The notes beneath the pieces are model-generated. The model was given only the letters and a program-made list of their open reading frames with translations, had not been told where the DNA came from and did not search any database. Shown one piece after another: positions 1 to 11,000 of a stretch of DNA of 64,000 nucleotides. This DNA is from Paeniglutamicibacter antarcticus (lineage in GTDB: Bacteria; Actinomycetota; Actinomycetes; Actinomycetales; Micrococcaceae), in contig NZ_CZJT01000079.1 in the NCBI RefSeq assembly GCF_900010755.1, forward strand, positions 213,834-277,833. The letters run 5' to 3'. Position numbers and translations under genes: made by a program. Each line of letters begins with the position of its first letter. The first letter of the stretch is position 1.

Positions 1-1032
1 ACACGCGCTGCCACCCGTCGACTCATCGAAGGGATCGAACACCCTCGGCCGGTGGAGCCGCAGGTTCTGGATCCAGAAGTCCAATCGAAGACGGTCGCCG
101 ACAAGCCTATAGCCCCAACCGGTAAACCGGAGAGCTCTCGACCGAAGACCGAGAACGTCGAGACGTCTCCCGCAACACCCGCGCTTCAGCCTGCGCCAAC
201 CAGTGAAGACATGCAGAGCCAGTTGGATCTTGTACGGATTGTTTTGGGGATCCAGACTCTGACTGAACAATCAATCCGCGACGCCAGCCGCAAACTGGCG
301 CCCGAAGCTGAAACGCTGAACGATGAGGCCGCTGAGCTGATCGAAACTCAGCTGCTGCAAATCGAACAGCTGGAGGACGACTCCAGACTCCTGGCCAACA
401 CGCTTGCCGACATGGAGATTGAACAGGCGGAATACCAAGAAGTCCTCCAGAAGCATCAGTCCGAAATACGGTGGCTGCGTGAGAAGCTCCGCGCGGCCGA
501 CGACTATGCAAGCGCCAACGACTCGGCACCGGTCGACGAAGACTGGCAGCGTCCGGAGTCATGTCGCGAGGTATTGGAAAATCTCGATCCTGCATCCGCG
601 GTGGTGTTTACGGGTAATTACGACCATGCTGATTACGCGGACAACCGGGACCAGCTCGGCCGAGCAGCATTCAACTTGATTCATGTGTGCTGGGCGTTGG
701 AAAGCTACGCAAAGCTGAAACTTGCGGGTACCTTCTCCGGGAACGTGGACGACTATTTGAGGAACCATCAGGATGGACGGGCATCGATCGGTGCTGACAA
801 ACACGCGATGAGTGAATCAAAGGTAACCATGGATAGATGGGGAAATGAGCGTATGTTCAAGGTGCCGAAAAATGTGGCGCCCGATGGGACCGTAGCTATG
901 AAGGCTCACTTCAGGCTCACTCGGGCGGGAATGGGCAGCGCAAGGATGCACTATTTCGATGATGTTCACGGAAGTGGCAAGGTCTACATCGGCTATGTAG
1001 GTGCCCACCTAACCAACACACAAAGTAACTGA
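1..1032 (+). CDS. Coiled-coil protein of unknown function, 5' end outside the window
   Basis: The reading frame is open from the first base, so the GTG at 52 is probably internal and the true start lies upstream of the window. The visible part is about 343 residues. It begins with a Pro/Thr/Ser-rich, probably disordered stretch, followed by a long Glu/Leu/Gln-rich segment (about residues 75-165 of the visible part) that reads as a coiled coil. The last 150 residues form a compact globular region ending in GKVYIGYVGAHL and a short polar tail. I do not recognise this C-terminal domain and give no function. It sits 160 bp upstream of the first giant DUF4011 helicase on the same strand, so it may belong to the same island, but nothing shows co-transcription. 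Confidence 0.7.
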   Translation, partial: TRAATRRLIEGIEHPRPVEPQVLDPEVQSKTVADKPIAPTGKPESSRPKTENVETSPATPALQPAPTSEDMQSQLDLVRIVLGIQTLTEQSIRDASRKLAPEAETLNDEAAELIETQLLQIEQLEDDSRLLANTLADMEIEQAEYQEVLQKHQSEIRWLREKLRAADDYASANDSAPVDEDWQRPESCREVLENLDPASAVVFTGNYDHADYADNRDQLGRAAFNLIHVCWALESYAKLKLAGTFSGNVDDYLRNHQDGRASIGADKHAMSESKVTMDRWGNERMFKVPKNVAPDGTVAMKAHFRLTRAGMGSARMHYFDDVHGSGKVYIGYVGAHLTNTQSN

Positions 1033-1194
1033 ACTGTACCCAAGCTGAGGGTGTACGGGCGTGGCGACTTCCAGCAGCCATACGACGGCAAAGTTTTGCC
1101 ATGGAAATAGCGGTTGCTGTCATGTGTTGTAGGTCCGGTGTATTAGATTCAAAGAAGGTTACTAAGGCTCACTTGCCGAGGGGTCGCTACGTTT

Positions 1195-4100
1195 TTGGGG
1201 GATGGAATATTGAGGTCCAATCGGAGTTTTGTCGGATCCGCCGTTGAAGTTATGTCGGAAGCATTGGGCGGTTATATCGAGACGTACCTCGAAGACCGCA
1301 TCGCATCCGAGGATTGGACCAGGCTGCTCGCTGCTCACGATGCAAACAATGGCAGACCAGCCCACCCCATAAAGAAGACGGACCTTGCAGCACAGCTTCG
1401 GATCGTTACAACACCGTTCGGCAGCCGTGGCCATCTGTTTGACTTGTCCCGCCCCCAGCAGCGTCTCGTCGGCGAGCTCCGTGACATACGGAATGCGTGG
1501 GCGCACGGGGGAGATTTCGATGCTGCCGATTTGCTCCGCGCCTTGGATACTTGCCTTCGCCTTCTGAAATCCTTTGAACTTTCCGACGCGGCTGACGAGA
1601 TCATGGGGCTGATCCACGAAACACGAGCTTCGACAGTTCAAGCCGGCGATTATGGACGTACCGGAATTACTGATCCCATCTCGGTTCCGGCACCTGGTAC
1701 GACGACGCCTGCTGGTTCCGCAACACCAGCTAGTCCGACAACGACTCAGCAGGACGCCGCTGAAGCGGTCGTAGCTATACAGGAAAAAGCGAGCAACATT
1801 TCGCTGGCGGTTTCGCACAGTACTTCCATAAACTACGCAACGGTGCAAGCACGCTTCCCGATCCTCGACCGTGTGGAACTTGACTACACGGGTGTCGCGC
1901 CGATTTCCGTCCTGGTAGATGCGTCGCTGACGAGCGATGGCGCAACAGTTTCTACCATCGCCGAGCGTCACATGGATCTAATTCCTGGTAAGACGTCGTT
2001 TCATGACTTCGAACTTGAATTGGACCCAGAAGTCTTCTCCAAGATTGATTCCAGGCGGCGGGGCAAACTCGTCGTTCGAGTCCGCAATGGCGATGAGGTA
2101 CTTGCCGTATCCGCTTCCCCTGTTGATCTCCTTCCTGGAACGCATTGGTCTGGAGCTGGGACGCAAGCAGATGCGGAACTGCTGGCCGCTTTCGTGCAGC
2201 CTCAACATCCACAAATCTCCAAGATATTGTCGGATACCAGCGACTTGCTGCTTGAGCGCACTGGCGATTCTGCGCTACAGGGTCATCAAGGCGGTCCACA
2301 GCGTGTCGATGCGATCGTGGAAGCAGTGTTCGCGGTTCTCAGCAGCCGCGAAATCAGGTATAGCAACCCTCCTGCAAGTTGGGAACTGGCGCATCTGGGC
2401 GGCCAACATGTCAGGTCCCTGGAAGAAGTCCTGAACGATCGATTCGGAACCTGTCTTGATACTTCGGTCCTGGTCGCTGCTGTTTTAGAGCAGATAGACA
2501 TCAACACCACCCTGTGGTTGGTCCCGGGACACGCCTTTATCGCCTACTGGCGATTTGAAGATCGACCGTTGCCCAGCACAAGCCTCGACGGTGAAGCGGC
2601 CGGAACCCTTTTCAATATGGTCAATGCGGATATCTTGCGCATTGTTGAAACCACGGCCATAACCAACGATAAGCGGGCCACCATTGAGGCTTCATCCGAA
2701 GGGACCAAACGTAAGTACGCCCAAGGCGCGGAAGCCGCGGCGGCACTCGAATTTGTCATTGACGTCCGACAAGCTCGTCTCAGTGGCATTTTTCCACTGC
2801 CAACTCGAAGCCTGGGGGAATCCGGCGATGTCACGGTGGTGGAATACCGCCCTGCCACTTCGCAGACGATGGCGAGGTTTTTCAAGGAAAAATCTGCACG
2901 CCCTATCGCAGCACCTACGGGCACAGGTGACGTTGTTCCACCTCGGGTGGTTCAGTGGAAGAACGGGCTGCTGGACCTCTCGCTGCGCAACCGGCTTTTG
3001 AACTTTACGCCTGGGGCCCGATTCCCTTTGGCCATCCCTGACAACGCGATTGCAGGATGCGAAGACCTCATCAATGATGGCAAAGCCATTGAGTTGTTGC
3101 CGGAGGATGCTATTGGTGCGGTGGATCTGGAACGGTACAAGACCGGTGCCTTGCTACCCGTGGATCGCCGTGTCGATTTGCTCCTGTCCAAGGGACAAGC
3201 CTTCACGCAAGTTAACGCCAATGGTTACAAGACGAAGCTCCGGAAAATTGCAGCGGATGCCAAGACCATCGCGGACCAAAGCGGTGCAAACAACCTGTAC
3301 CTCGCCATGGGATCGCTTCTGTGGAATTCGGACGGTAAGAAGGAATTGCGGTCCCCGCTGATCTTGATCCCAGTGTCACTGCAGCCTGCTGGTCGCGGCG
3401 GTCATTTCCGTGTAGTTCGTGATGAATCAGGGACTTCTACGCCGAATTACTGTCTTGCCGAGAAACTGCGTGAACAGTTCAACCTCAGCATTCCTGCTTT
3501 CGAGAACCCGGAACAGGACTCTTCGGGAATCGATCTCGAAAAGACTTTTGCAGCGGTCACCCGGGCGATCATGGATGCAGGCTTGCCGTTCCATGTGGAA
3601 CCCACAGTGGACCTTGCAATCCTGCAATTTGCTAAGTTCCGTATGTGGAAGGATCTTGACGAGAACTGGGAGACTTTCCTGAAGGCACCCCTGGTTAAGC
3701 ATCTGGTGGAAACGCCTACTAGTGAGTTTGTTGATCCTGTTACCGCGGATGCGCTCGAATTGTCCACGGACTTGGATGATCTTGCCTCCCGTCTTCCCGT
3801 GGCCGCAGATGCTTCCCAGCTTGAAGCCGTTGCTTCGGCAGAGCGGGGCCGCACTTTCGTGTTGGAAGGCCCTCCAGGGACCGGAAAGTCACAGACGATC
3901 ACCAATCTCCTGGCACACGCCATGTCGTCCGGAAAGAGAGTCCTCTTCGTAGCCGAAAAACGAGCTGCCCTGGAAGTGGTCAGCAAACGGCTCAACGACG
4001 TGGGCCTCGGCGCCTACGCTCTTGACCTGCATGACAAGGGGTCGAGGCCCAATGTTGTCCGTAAACAGATCAAGGATTCCATCGATCATCTCGTTTTCTC

Positions 4101-7100
4101 GGATGACCAAGGCATGCAATTGGTCAAGAGCGATCTGCGGGCAGCCCGACGAAAGCTAGCCTTCTACGCCTCGCAGGTGCACGATGAGAACGCTGCCGGC
4201 TACTCCGCCTATAGCGCCAACAACAGCATTCTGGTAGTTGATGACGATATTCCGGCCCTACCCGTGACCGAACGCTTCGCTTCGGAAACGGATACTGCGG
4301 TCATTTCCGCGGTACGAGATGCCATGAGCGAATTGCCGGAGACTGCGGAGTTTGCCCACCCCCAGAAACACCATCCCTGGGGATTCATTGATGCACCGGT
4401 GGACGCGGAGTCCCAGACTGCCGTTCTGCAGGCAAATGAAGTCCTCGGTTTTGCGCTGAGGAATGCCCAGTACCTGCAGGGAAACGAATTCGCGGGCAAG
4501 CTGCTGTCATCCGCCACGGAGCCGCGTCAGCTTCGTCTTTCCGCCCATTTGATCGGTGCACAGACGCCGGTGGCCATCCTGGATGAGGTGTGTAGCGAAG
4601 GCTGGAACCGGCGACTCGATGCCCTGCAAACCGGAGCCGCAAACTTGGTCGAGGCCATGGCGTGGATTCCCGCGACGGTAGATCCAAGCGTGTTGCTCGT
4701 CGACCACACCGTCGCCCGTGATGCCGCAGTCGAAGTGGAATCCTCAGGATTCCTAGGGCTCGGGCGGAACAAGCGACGACTGCAGGTAGTCGCAGAGCAC
4801 TTTGGTGAGGCCTGGCGTGGCAGCGAAGAGGACGTCAAAAACCTCGTATCCATTGTCGGCGGCCTATTGGAGGCCAGAGCCAAGTGTGCTGAGCTCGTCG
4901 CCGGGCTCAATGAAGTCGCAGGAATCGAACTGCACGCCGCATGGAACCCCTTCAATGTCCACGACCTTGAAAGCATTGCCGTACGCCGTGCTGAACTCAC
5001 GGAGCTGACGTCAACGCTTCCCCGCGGTGCGTCGGAAGAAATCAGCGCCACGCAGCTTGACGCCCTGCGTGATGTGCTTGTGGAACCGCTGCAGGAGGCA
5101 CACCATGTAGCCACAGAACTATCCGCGATAGCCACTGCTTGGGAAGGCCTTAACGCGTTGCTTCCCGGCAATGCCAACGGAACTCAGGCTTGGGCAGGCG
5201 ACCAGGGCTTCCTGGACCGTTTCGCTGCTACACGTGCCGAACGTGAAGTCGCCGGTGTGGCACTTCGTGGACTCGGCCGATGGGTGGCGTTCATTTTGGC
5301 TTTGGAGATTCTTCGGGAACACGAATTGTTCGGCGCCCGTGACGCACTTTTGCTGGGGGATTACCCTGCCGAGGATGCACTTCGCGGATTCATGAGGGGT
5401 ACCGCAGAAGCAGCGTTGCGTGAGCGCTTGGGCGCAAGCGCCCTGGATGACTTCAGCGAAAGCGCACACCTTCGGAACATTTCCCGGTTCACGACTGCAT
5501 CGAAGGATATTCGCGGCCACTTGGTCAGCGCACTACCGGCCCAAATCTCAGAGCGTCGCGCTCCATTGCTGCGCAAGGCAGACATCCGGATGGGCGAATT
5601 GCAGCGGCAGCTCAATCGGCGCAGCGGCGGCCAAACGGTCCGCCAACTCATGACCAACTACGGGGACCTGATCACCACCATCATGCCGTGCGTATTGGTG
5701 AGCCCGGACTCCGCGTCACGGTTCTTCCCGCCGCATGCGGGACAGTTTGACGTGGTGGTTTTCGATGAGGCCTCTCAAATAAGTGTTGCCGATGCTGTTG
5801 GCACCTTGGGCCGCGCCAATTCCGCAGTGGTGGTTGGCGACAGCAAACAAATGCCGCCCACAGCATTCGGCGGCTCTACGTTCGACACGGAATCCGTCGA
5901 CGACGAAGTTCCGATGATAGCGGATGAAGAGTCGATCCTCAGCGAATGTGTTCAGGCCCGAGTGCCGAGGCAGTGGCTCTCCTGGCACTACCGTTCACAA
6001 GACGAGTCGCTGATTGCCTTCAGCAACCAGCAATACTACGAGGGCAAACTCTCGTCCTTCCCTGCCCCCCGCAATGGCCAATCCGGGGCAGGAAAGAGTG
6101 GCTACGGTATCAGCCTCGTGCGCGTAGATGGAAAGTTCCATCGCTCAGGAGCCGGGGTTCTGTTGCGGACCAACCCGATTGAGGCCGAGGCCATCGTGGC
6201 GGAAGTGAAACGTCGATTCGACAAGTCACCGGGGGAGAATCCCTCGATCGGAGTCGTGACGTTCAACGTCCAACAACGGAACTACATCGAAGGCCTCCTG
6301 CGCGACCTTGCCGATGACCGGTTAACGGAAGCTTTGGACACTGACGGAGAAGGCTTGTTCGTTAAGAACCTTGAGAATGTCCAGGGCGACGAACGCGACG
6401 TAATTCTGTTCTCGACAGCATTCAGCGTCAATGACGCCGGAAAACTGCCGTTGAACTTCGGTCCACTCAACAACTCCGGCGGTGAACGGCGACTAAATGT
6501 CGCCGTGACGCGAGCCCGGCGCCAGGTCATCGTTTTCTCCAGTTTCAACCCCGAAGACCTGCGAGCCGAGAACTCGACGTCTATCGGCATCAAGCATTTG
6601 CGCGCTTATCTTGATCTTGCTGCCCAGGGTACGCGGATCCTCAATGACGGGTCGCACCGAGCGCTGGCGGAAGACCGTTACCGGGACCAGATCGCTGGAC
6701 AACTCAGAGACCAGGACCACTTCGTTGAAACCAACGTGGGACTTTCTGAATTCAAGATCGACCTTACGCTGTCGACCAAGGAGCGTCCGGAGGAACCTCT
6801 TGTAGCTGTTCTTCTGGATAATGAGCCGTGGGCCGAACGAAAGACCGTAGGGGATCGAGACGGTCTACCGGAGGAAGTCCTGCGCAACCTGCTGGGTTGG
6901 CAGTCCGTGGTGAGAATTTGGTTGCCTGCCTGGCTGCAGGATTCTGCTGCTGTCCTGGAACGCATCGACCAAGAAGTGCAGCGTGCCGACAAGGAACGAA
7001 CCGCCGCGGAATTGCAACGCGAGCAACAAGCCGAGGCCGAAAGCCAGCTTCATGAGTCAGGTATTGAATCCGAAGCGGGCGCCGCGGAAGAAGCGGACCT

Positions 7101-7836
7101 GCGGGAGCCACGGAGGATTGACGCTGAACCGGTTGAACCATCGATTGATATCGATCCGGCCGGATCGATTGTTGTGACGGACCCGGGCACCTTACCGGAA
7201 GAACACATTCAGCTGGGCTCCGGTGGATTCAGGTCAAATACCGCGGTGGTGGAGGTCGACGACTTGGCTCCGGCCATAGTCGCAAAGGCCCGTCCCCACA
7301 GCGCGTGGAATCAGCGAAATGTGGGTACCCTTGACGAACTCGACGAACTTGAAACCCGCCGCGCACGAATGAAAGCTTCAGAGCTGCTGAGCGAAATTGC
7401 TGCCGCGGAGTGGCCTCTGCCTGTGAAGCGGCTGTCGAAATTGGCCAATGGCTCGTATGGGCTTTCCAAGGTCTTGGCTGCACGTGAACAAGCAATGGTC
7501 GATTGCTTAGATCGTTCGACATACGTTGTGGACAACGATGGATTCGTCTGGCCGATGTCTATTGAACAATCCGAATGGATGGATTGCCGGACTGGTTTCG
7601 CGGACAACGGGTTGGCCATGACTGAAATCAGCCCGCGAGAAGTTTCGAATGCGATGTGTGAGCTCGTCGCGAAAAAGGCCGGCCTTGATAGCGACGGCCT
7701 CAAAAGGGAAACGATGGCTTTCTTCGGCTACAAGCGTTTCACCACGGGTATCTCCACATGGCTACAACAGGGTCTGGAGCTAGCCGTTCGGGAGGGCCGT
7801 CTGAGGACGGCCAACGGCCAGATTCTTCCGGGTTGA
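1195..7836 (+). CDS. Giant DUF4011-type SF1 helicase A: HEPN, transglutaminase-like, helicase, REase-like, DUF3320-like
   Basis: About 2213 residues. Domains in order: a Swt1-type HEPN (about 15-130) with the RNase-type R-x4-H motif at R99/H104; a region of unknown fold; a transglutaminase-like segment (about 380-470) with GTCLD (C420) and GHAF (H446); DUF4011 starting near 585 (LLDLSLRNRLLNF); a split UPF1-like SF1 helicase with Walker A GPPGTGKS (K898), Walker B FDEASQ (D1524) and motif VI NVAVTRAR; an MTES_1575-like restriction-nuclease fold (about 1826-1920, RKTVGDRDGLP); and a DUF3320-like C-terminus containing DGFVWP. Such helicases are typical of defence islands. The likely role is nucleic-acid sensing coupled to RNA, protein or DNA cleavage, which is inference. 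The start could be TTG 1195 or TTG 1210; 1210 has GGGGGA seven bases upstream. ATG 1252 is too late, because paralogue B aligns upstream of it. Residue numbers count from 1195. Confidence 0.9.
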   Translation: MGDGILRSNRSFVGSAVEVMSEALGGYIETYLEDRIASEDWTRLLAAHDANNGRPAHPIKKTDLAAQLRIVTTPFGSRGHLFDLSRPQQRLVGELRDIRNAWAHGGDFDAADLLRALDTCLRLLKSFELSDAADEIMGLIHETRASTVQAGDYGRTGITDPISVPAPGTTTPAGSATPASPTTTQQDAAEAVVAIQEKASNISLAVSHSTSINYATVQARFPILDRVELDYTGVAPISVLVDASLTSDGATVSTIAERHMDLIPGKTSFHDFELELDPEVFSKIDSRRRGKLVVRVRNGDEVLAVSASPVDLLPGTHWSGAGTQADAELLAAFVQPQHPQISKILSDTSDLLLERTGDSALQGHQGGPQRVDAIVEAVFAVLSSREIRYSNPPASWELAHLGGQHVRSLEEVLNDRFGTCLDTSVLVAAVLEQIDINTTLWLVPGHAFIAYWRFEDRPLPSTSLDGEAAGTLFNMVNADILRIVETTAITNDKRATIEASSEGTKRKYAQGAEAAAALEFVIDVRQARLSGIFPLPTRSLGESGDVTVVEYRPATSQTMARFFKEKSARPIAAPTGTGDVVPPRVVQWKNGLLDLSLRNRLLNFTPGARFPLAIPDNAIAGCEDLINDGKAIELLPEDAIGAVDLERYKTGALLPVDRRVDLLLSKGQAFTQVNANGYKTKLRKIAADAKTIADQSGANNLYLAMGSLLWNSDGKKELRSPLILIPVSLQPAGRGGHFRVVRDESGTSTPNYCLAEKLREQFNLSIPAFENPEQDSSGIDLEKTFAAVTRAIMDAGLPFHVEPTVDLAILQFAKFRMWKDLDENWETFLKAPLVKHLVETPTSEFVDPVTADALELSTDLDDLASRLPVAADASQLEAVASAERGRTFVLEGPPGTGKSQTITNLLAHAMSSGKRVLFVAEKRAALEVVSKRLNDVGLGAYALDLHDKGSRPNVVRKQIKDSIDHLVFSDDQGMQLVKSDLRAARRKLAFYASQVHDENAAGYSAYSANNSILVVDDDIPALPVTERFASETDTAVISAVRDAMSELPETAEFAHPQKHHPWGFIDAPVDAESQTAVLQANEVLGFALRNAQYLQGNEFAGKLLSSATEPRQLRLSAHLIGAQTPVAILDEVCSEGWNRRLDALQTGAANLVEAMAWIPATVDPSVLLVDHTVARDAAVEVESSGFLGLGRNKRRLQVVAEHFGEAWRGSEEDVKNLVSIVGGLLEARAKCAELVAGLNEVAGIELHAAWNPFNVHDLESIAVRRAELTELTSTLPRGASEEISATQLDALRDVLVEPLQEAHHVATELSAIATAWEGLNALLPGNANGTQAWAGDQGFLDRFAATRAEREVAGVALRGLGRWVAFILALEILREHELFGARDALLLGDYPAEDALRGFMRGTAEAALRERLGASALDDFSESAHLRNISRFTTASKDIRGHLVSALPAQISERRAPLLRKADIRMGELQRQLNRRSGGQTVRQLMTNYGDLITTIMPCVLVSPDSASRFFPPHAGQFDVVVFDEASQISVADAVGTLGRANSAVVVGDSKQMPPTAFGGSTFDTESVDDEVPMIADEESILSECVQARVPRQWLSWHYRSQDESLIAFSNQQYYEGKLSSFPAPRNGQSGAGKSGYGISLVRVDGKFHRSGAGVLLRTNPIEAEAIVAEVKRRFDKSPGENPSIGVVTFNVQQRNYIEGLLRDLADDRLTEALDTDGEGLFVKNLENVQGDERDVILFSTAFSVNDAGKLPLNFGPLNNSGGERRLNVAVTRARRQVIVFSSFNPEDLRAENSTSIGIKHLRAYLDLAAQGTRILNDGSHRALAEDRYRDQIAGQLRDQDHFVETNVGLSEFKIDLTLSTKERPEEPLVAVLLDNEPWAERKTVGDRDGLPEEVLRNLLGWQSVVRIWLPAWLQDSAAVLERIDQEVQRADKERTAAELQREQQAEAESQLHESGIESEAGAAEEADLREPRRIDAEPVEPSIDIDPAGSIVVTDPGTLPEEHIQLGSGGFRSNTAVVEVDDLAPAIVAKARPHSAWNQRNVGTLDELDELETRRARMKASELLSEIAAAEWPLPVKRLSKLANGSYGLSKVLAAREQAMVDCLDRSTYVVDNDGFVWPMSIEQSEWMDCRTGFADNGLAMTEISPREVSNAMCELVAKKAGLDSDGLKRETMAFFGYKRFTTGISTWLQQGLELAVREGRLRTANGQILPG

Positions 7837-8020
7837 GTTCAAGCCCCAGAACAAGGTTGCCGTCCTTCGAAAACAGGGGGGCCGCAATTCTGTGCCGGGT
7901 GCCTGAGGATAAGCCCTCGAACGGAGATTTTGTCAGGTCTGATTTGGTTGGAATCCGCCGGTCAATGACGCTTGCAGCCGAAGACCGACCGATACATGAT
8001 AAGAAATTTTGGGTAGGGAA

Positions 8021-11000
8021 ATGTCGGAAGAAACCGCATTAGTTGATTCGGTAATGGCTTTGGCTACCCGAGCCCTGAGCGAGCACGTCGCCGATTACCT
8101 CACGGGGGATCGGCACTCCGATGAGTGGCATGAACTCTCCGAAATGCTCTTGCCTGACGAAAAATGGTCTAGTCAACCGATAGATCTATGTAATACTGAC
8201 GGCCTGCTCGCCCTTCTCTCACTGGAAGTGCCCGGATATGGTCAGATCTTCGAAGTGTCCGGTGGCCAGCTGAGAAAAATCGAATCTGTCGGATCAATAC
8301 TGCGGGGCTGGAACGGTTCTTACAGCTTGATGGATACCTCCGACGTAGATGTTCTTTGTGAACAGCTGGGGGACGTGCTGCTGAGCTTCAACTTGAAAAA
8401 TGCGGCGTCGGAGCTGCGGACGTTGATCGCCGAAGATGCCGTCAGGCCGGCAGTTATCTCGAATGAGTCGTTTGAGAGTACGCCCGGAATAAATGATCTC
8501 GGGGTGGGTGGGCGTGGTACGCCGCCGGATCCGTCCTCAATTCAGATCGACATCCATGCCAGCAATGTCCTGACTCCAGAAACTCTCAGGAGCCTGGAAA
8601 ACAAATTCAGTGCAAAGCACATGGTCGAGTACGTCGAAATTCGCAGCCTTGAATGGTCCGGTCCCGCGACCCTGGGCATCAGCTACGTTGCAGGTGGACA
8701 GGCGATATCGAAGCCCCTCGAACGCCTTATCCAGGTGGAATCCGGTGTGACCCGGGTGGACGGGTTTGCCATCGAATTTGATCCTGGACGGCTTGACGAC
8801 ATGGTTCCAGGCATAGACAGCCAGTTGGTTGTACAACTTCGGCATGGATCATTGGCTGTCTCGGAATTGCGGCAATCGGTCCAGATCCTCGCTCCATCCC
8901 GGTGGCAAGGGGCGAGTGACGCCATCGGGGCGGAGACCCTGGCTGCGTTCGTTTTGCCGCAGGACCCGGAAATTCAAAAGTTGTTGGTGTCGGCGAATGC
9001 CATATTCACGCAACAGACAAATTCATCGATTTTCGATTTCTACTCCGCTGTGGATGCAAGAAGTGCTGCCGAACGAATTGATCGGATCGTGGAGTGCATT
9101 TACGAGTCGATCGCGCGGACTGACATTAGCTTGATTGATTCAAGTCCATCTTGGAGAGGTACTCCCTCGGAGGGATTTCCCTTGGGGACCCCGACGGACG
9201 TTCTCGTTGCACGTCGGGGAACCCGGTTGGACATCGTCCTAACCTTGGCCGCCGCTCTTGAGGCCGCTGGAATTAATTCAGCTGTCTTCTTGGCATCCGA
9301 TCGAGTATTTGTGGGCTATTACCGAAACGCAAGTCGTTCACGATTAGTTTCACGTTTCGATTTCAGCGAGGCATTGGCAAAGATGCACAACGGCTCCCTG
9401 AGAATCATTGATCCGGTGGCAATGACGTCTACTGCCAGAGCCTCAATCATGGACGGCGCCGCTCAGGTCCGCTGGGAGATCGCGACGGTCGGATCGCAGA
9501 CGCAAACCCAAGACACCAGGGTTGTCGTGGATCTACAGGCAGCGCGACTAGCTGGCATATTCCCCGCAGCAGGGCTGGTGGCGAATGGTCGAAACGCGAA
9601 TCGGGTAACCAGTTACACTTCGATGCAGCAGAACTTGCTAGGCGAAACGAAAATCACCGTGGCTCTCAACAACGCTCCCATCAAGCTGCCCACGCTTGCC
9701 AAGACGGTTTCGCGATTGGGTATAGCGCAGGCCACGCGAGGCATTGATCAGCCGTCACGTGTGGAGCAATGGAAGAAACAGTTACTTGACCTAACATTTC
9801 GAAACAAGCTCCTCAACTTCGCGCCGCGTACGAGATTCCCACTGGCTGTCCCGGGCGATGCCTTGGCTGACTTCATTGAACTCCTGGAGAACGACAAAGC
9901 ATTCGGGTTGGTGCCATCAGAGCAACTTGATTCTGGTTCGACTGCTGAAAAGTGTGCAACCGTTTCCCAACCCAACGCCAGGCGCCGGCAATCACTCGTT
10001 AAGACACGACGGATCCAAGTGCCACTGGTCGAAGAAAAGTACGTCCGACAGCTGCGCAGCATTCAGGGGGCAGCCCAAACAGAAGCCCAAGAAGCCGGCT
10101 CGAATAGCCTGTTCTTGGCGGTTGGGACCCTGCGATGGACCTTGGCCTCGAGCACGTACGTATCGCCATTGGTTCTAATTCCCGCTGTCTTGTCGACGTC
10201 GGGCGATGAGCAATTCAAGATAGAAATTGACCCCGCGGGCACCGTACAACCGAATCTATGCCTCATGGAAAAGCTCCGGTTGGAGTTTGGCATCGAGACG
10301 CGTGAGGTGACGGAAGCCGCATCGCGCTCCGGGGGCTTTGATGTTGAGAGCTTTTTTACCGCATTCGGTGGAAAACTGAGACAGGCTGGAGTGCAATTTG
10401 AGATTGAACGAACCGTAGACCTGGCCAACCTGCAGTTCGCGAAATTTAGAATGTGGAAGGATCTCGACGAGCACTGGACGCAGATATCTAGAAACGCAGT
10501 GGTCAACCATCTGACGCGTGGTAAAGCCGGACGATTCACTAACGACCGGCACAAACAATCCAAGCAGCAAATCGTCGATCTTGATGTGTTGGCGGAAAAC
10601 TGCCCGCTGCCGGCCGATTCAACTCAGCTGACGGCGATCTCTCGTGCTGTGAATGGTGAAACTTTCATTTTGGAAGGGCCTCCCGGAACCGGTAAGTCGC
10701 AGACCATCACCAACATGATTGCCGTAGCCATGGCGCAAGGTAAAAGCGTACTCTTCGTGGCAGAAAAGCGGGCAGCTCTCGATGTCGTCAAGCGTAGATT
10801 GGAAGCCGCCGGACTCGATAAGTACACACTGGATCTTCACGACAAGCACGCCAGGATTTCGCATGTTCGACGACAAATAAGGGTCGCCCTGGAACACAAA
10901 GGAGAAGGTGCTGACGGAATCGACGCGGGGCTTCCGGAACAACTGCAACAGGTCCGGAGTGAACTGGCTACGTATGCCACGAAACTCCACGAACCGAATT

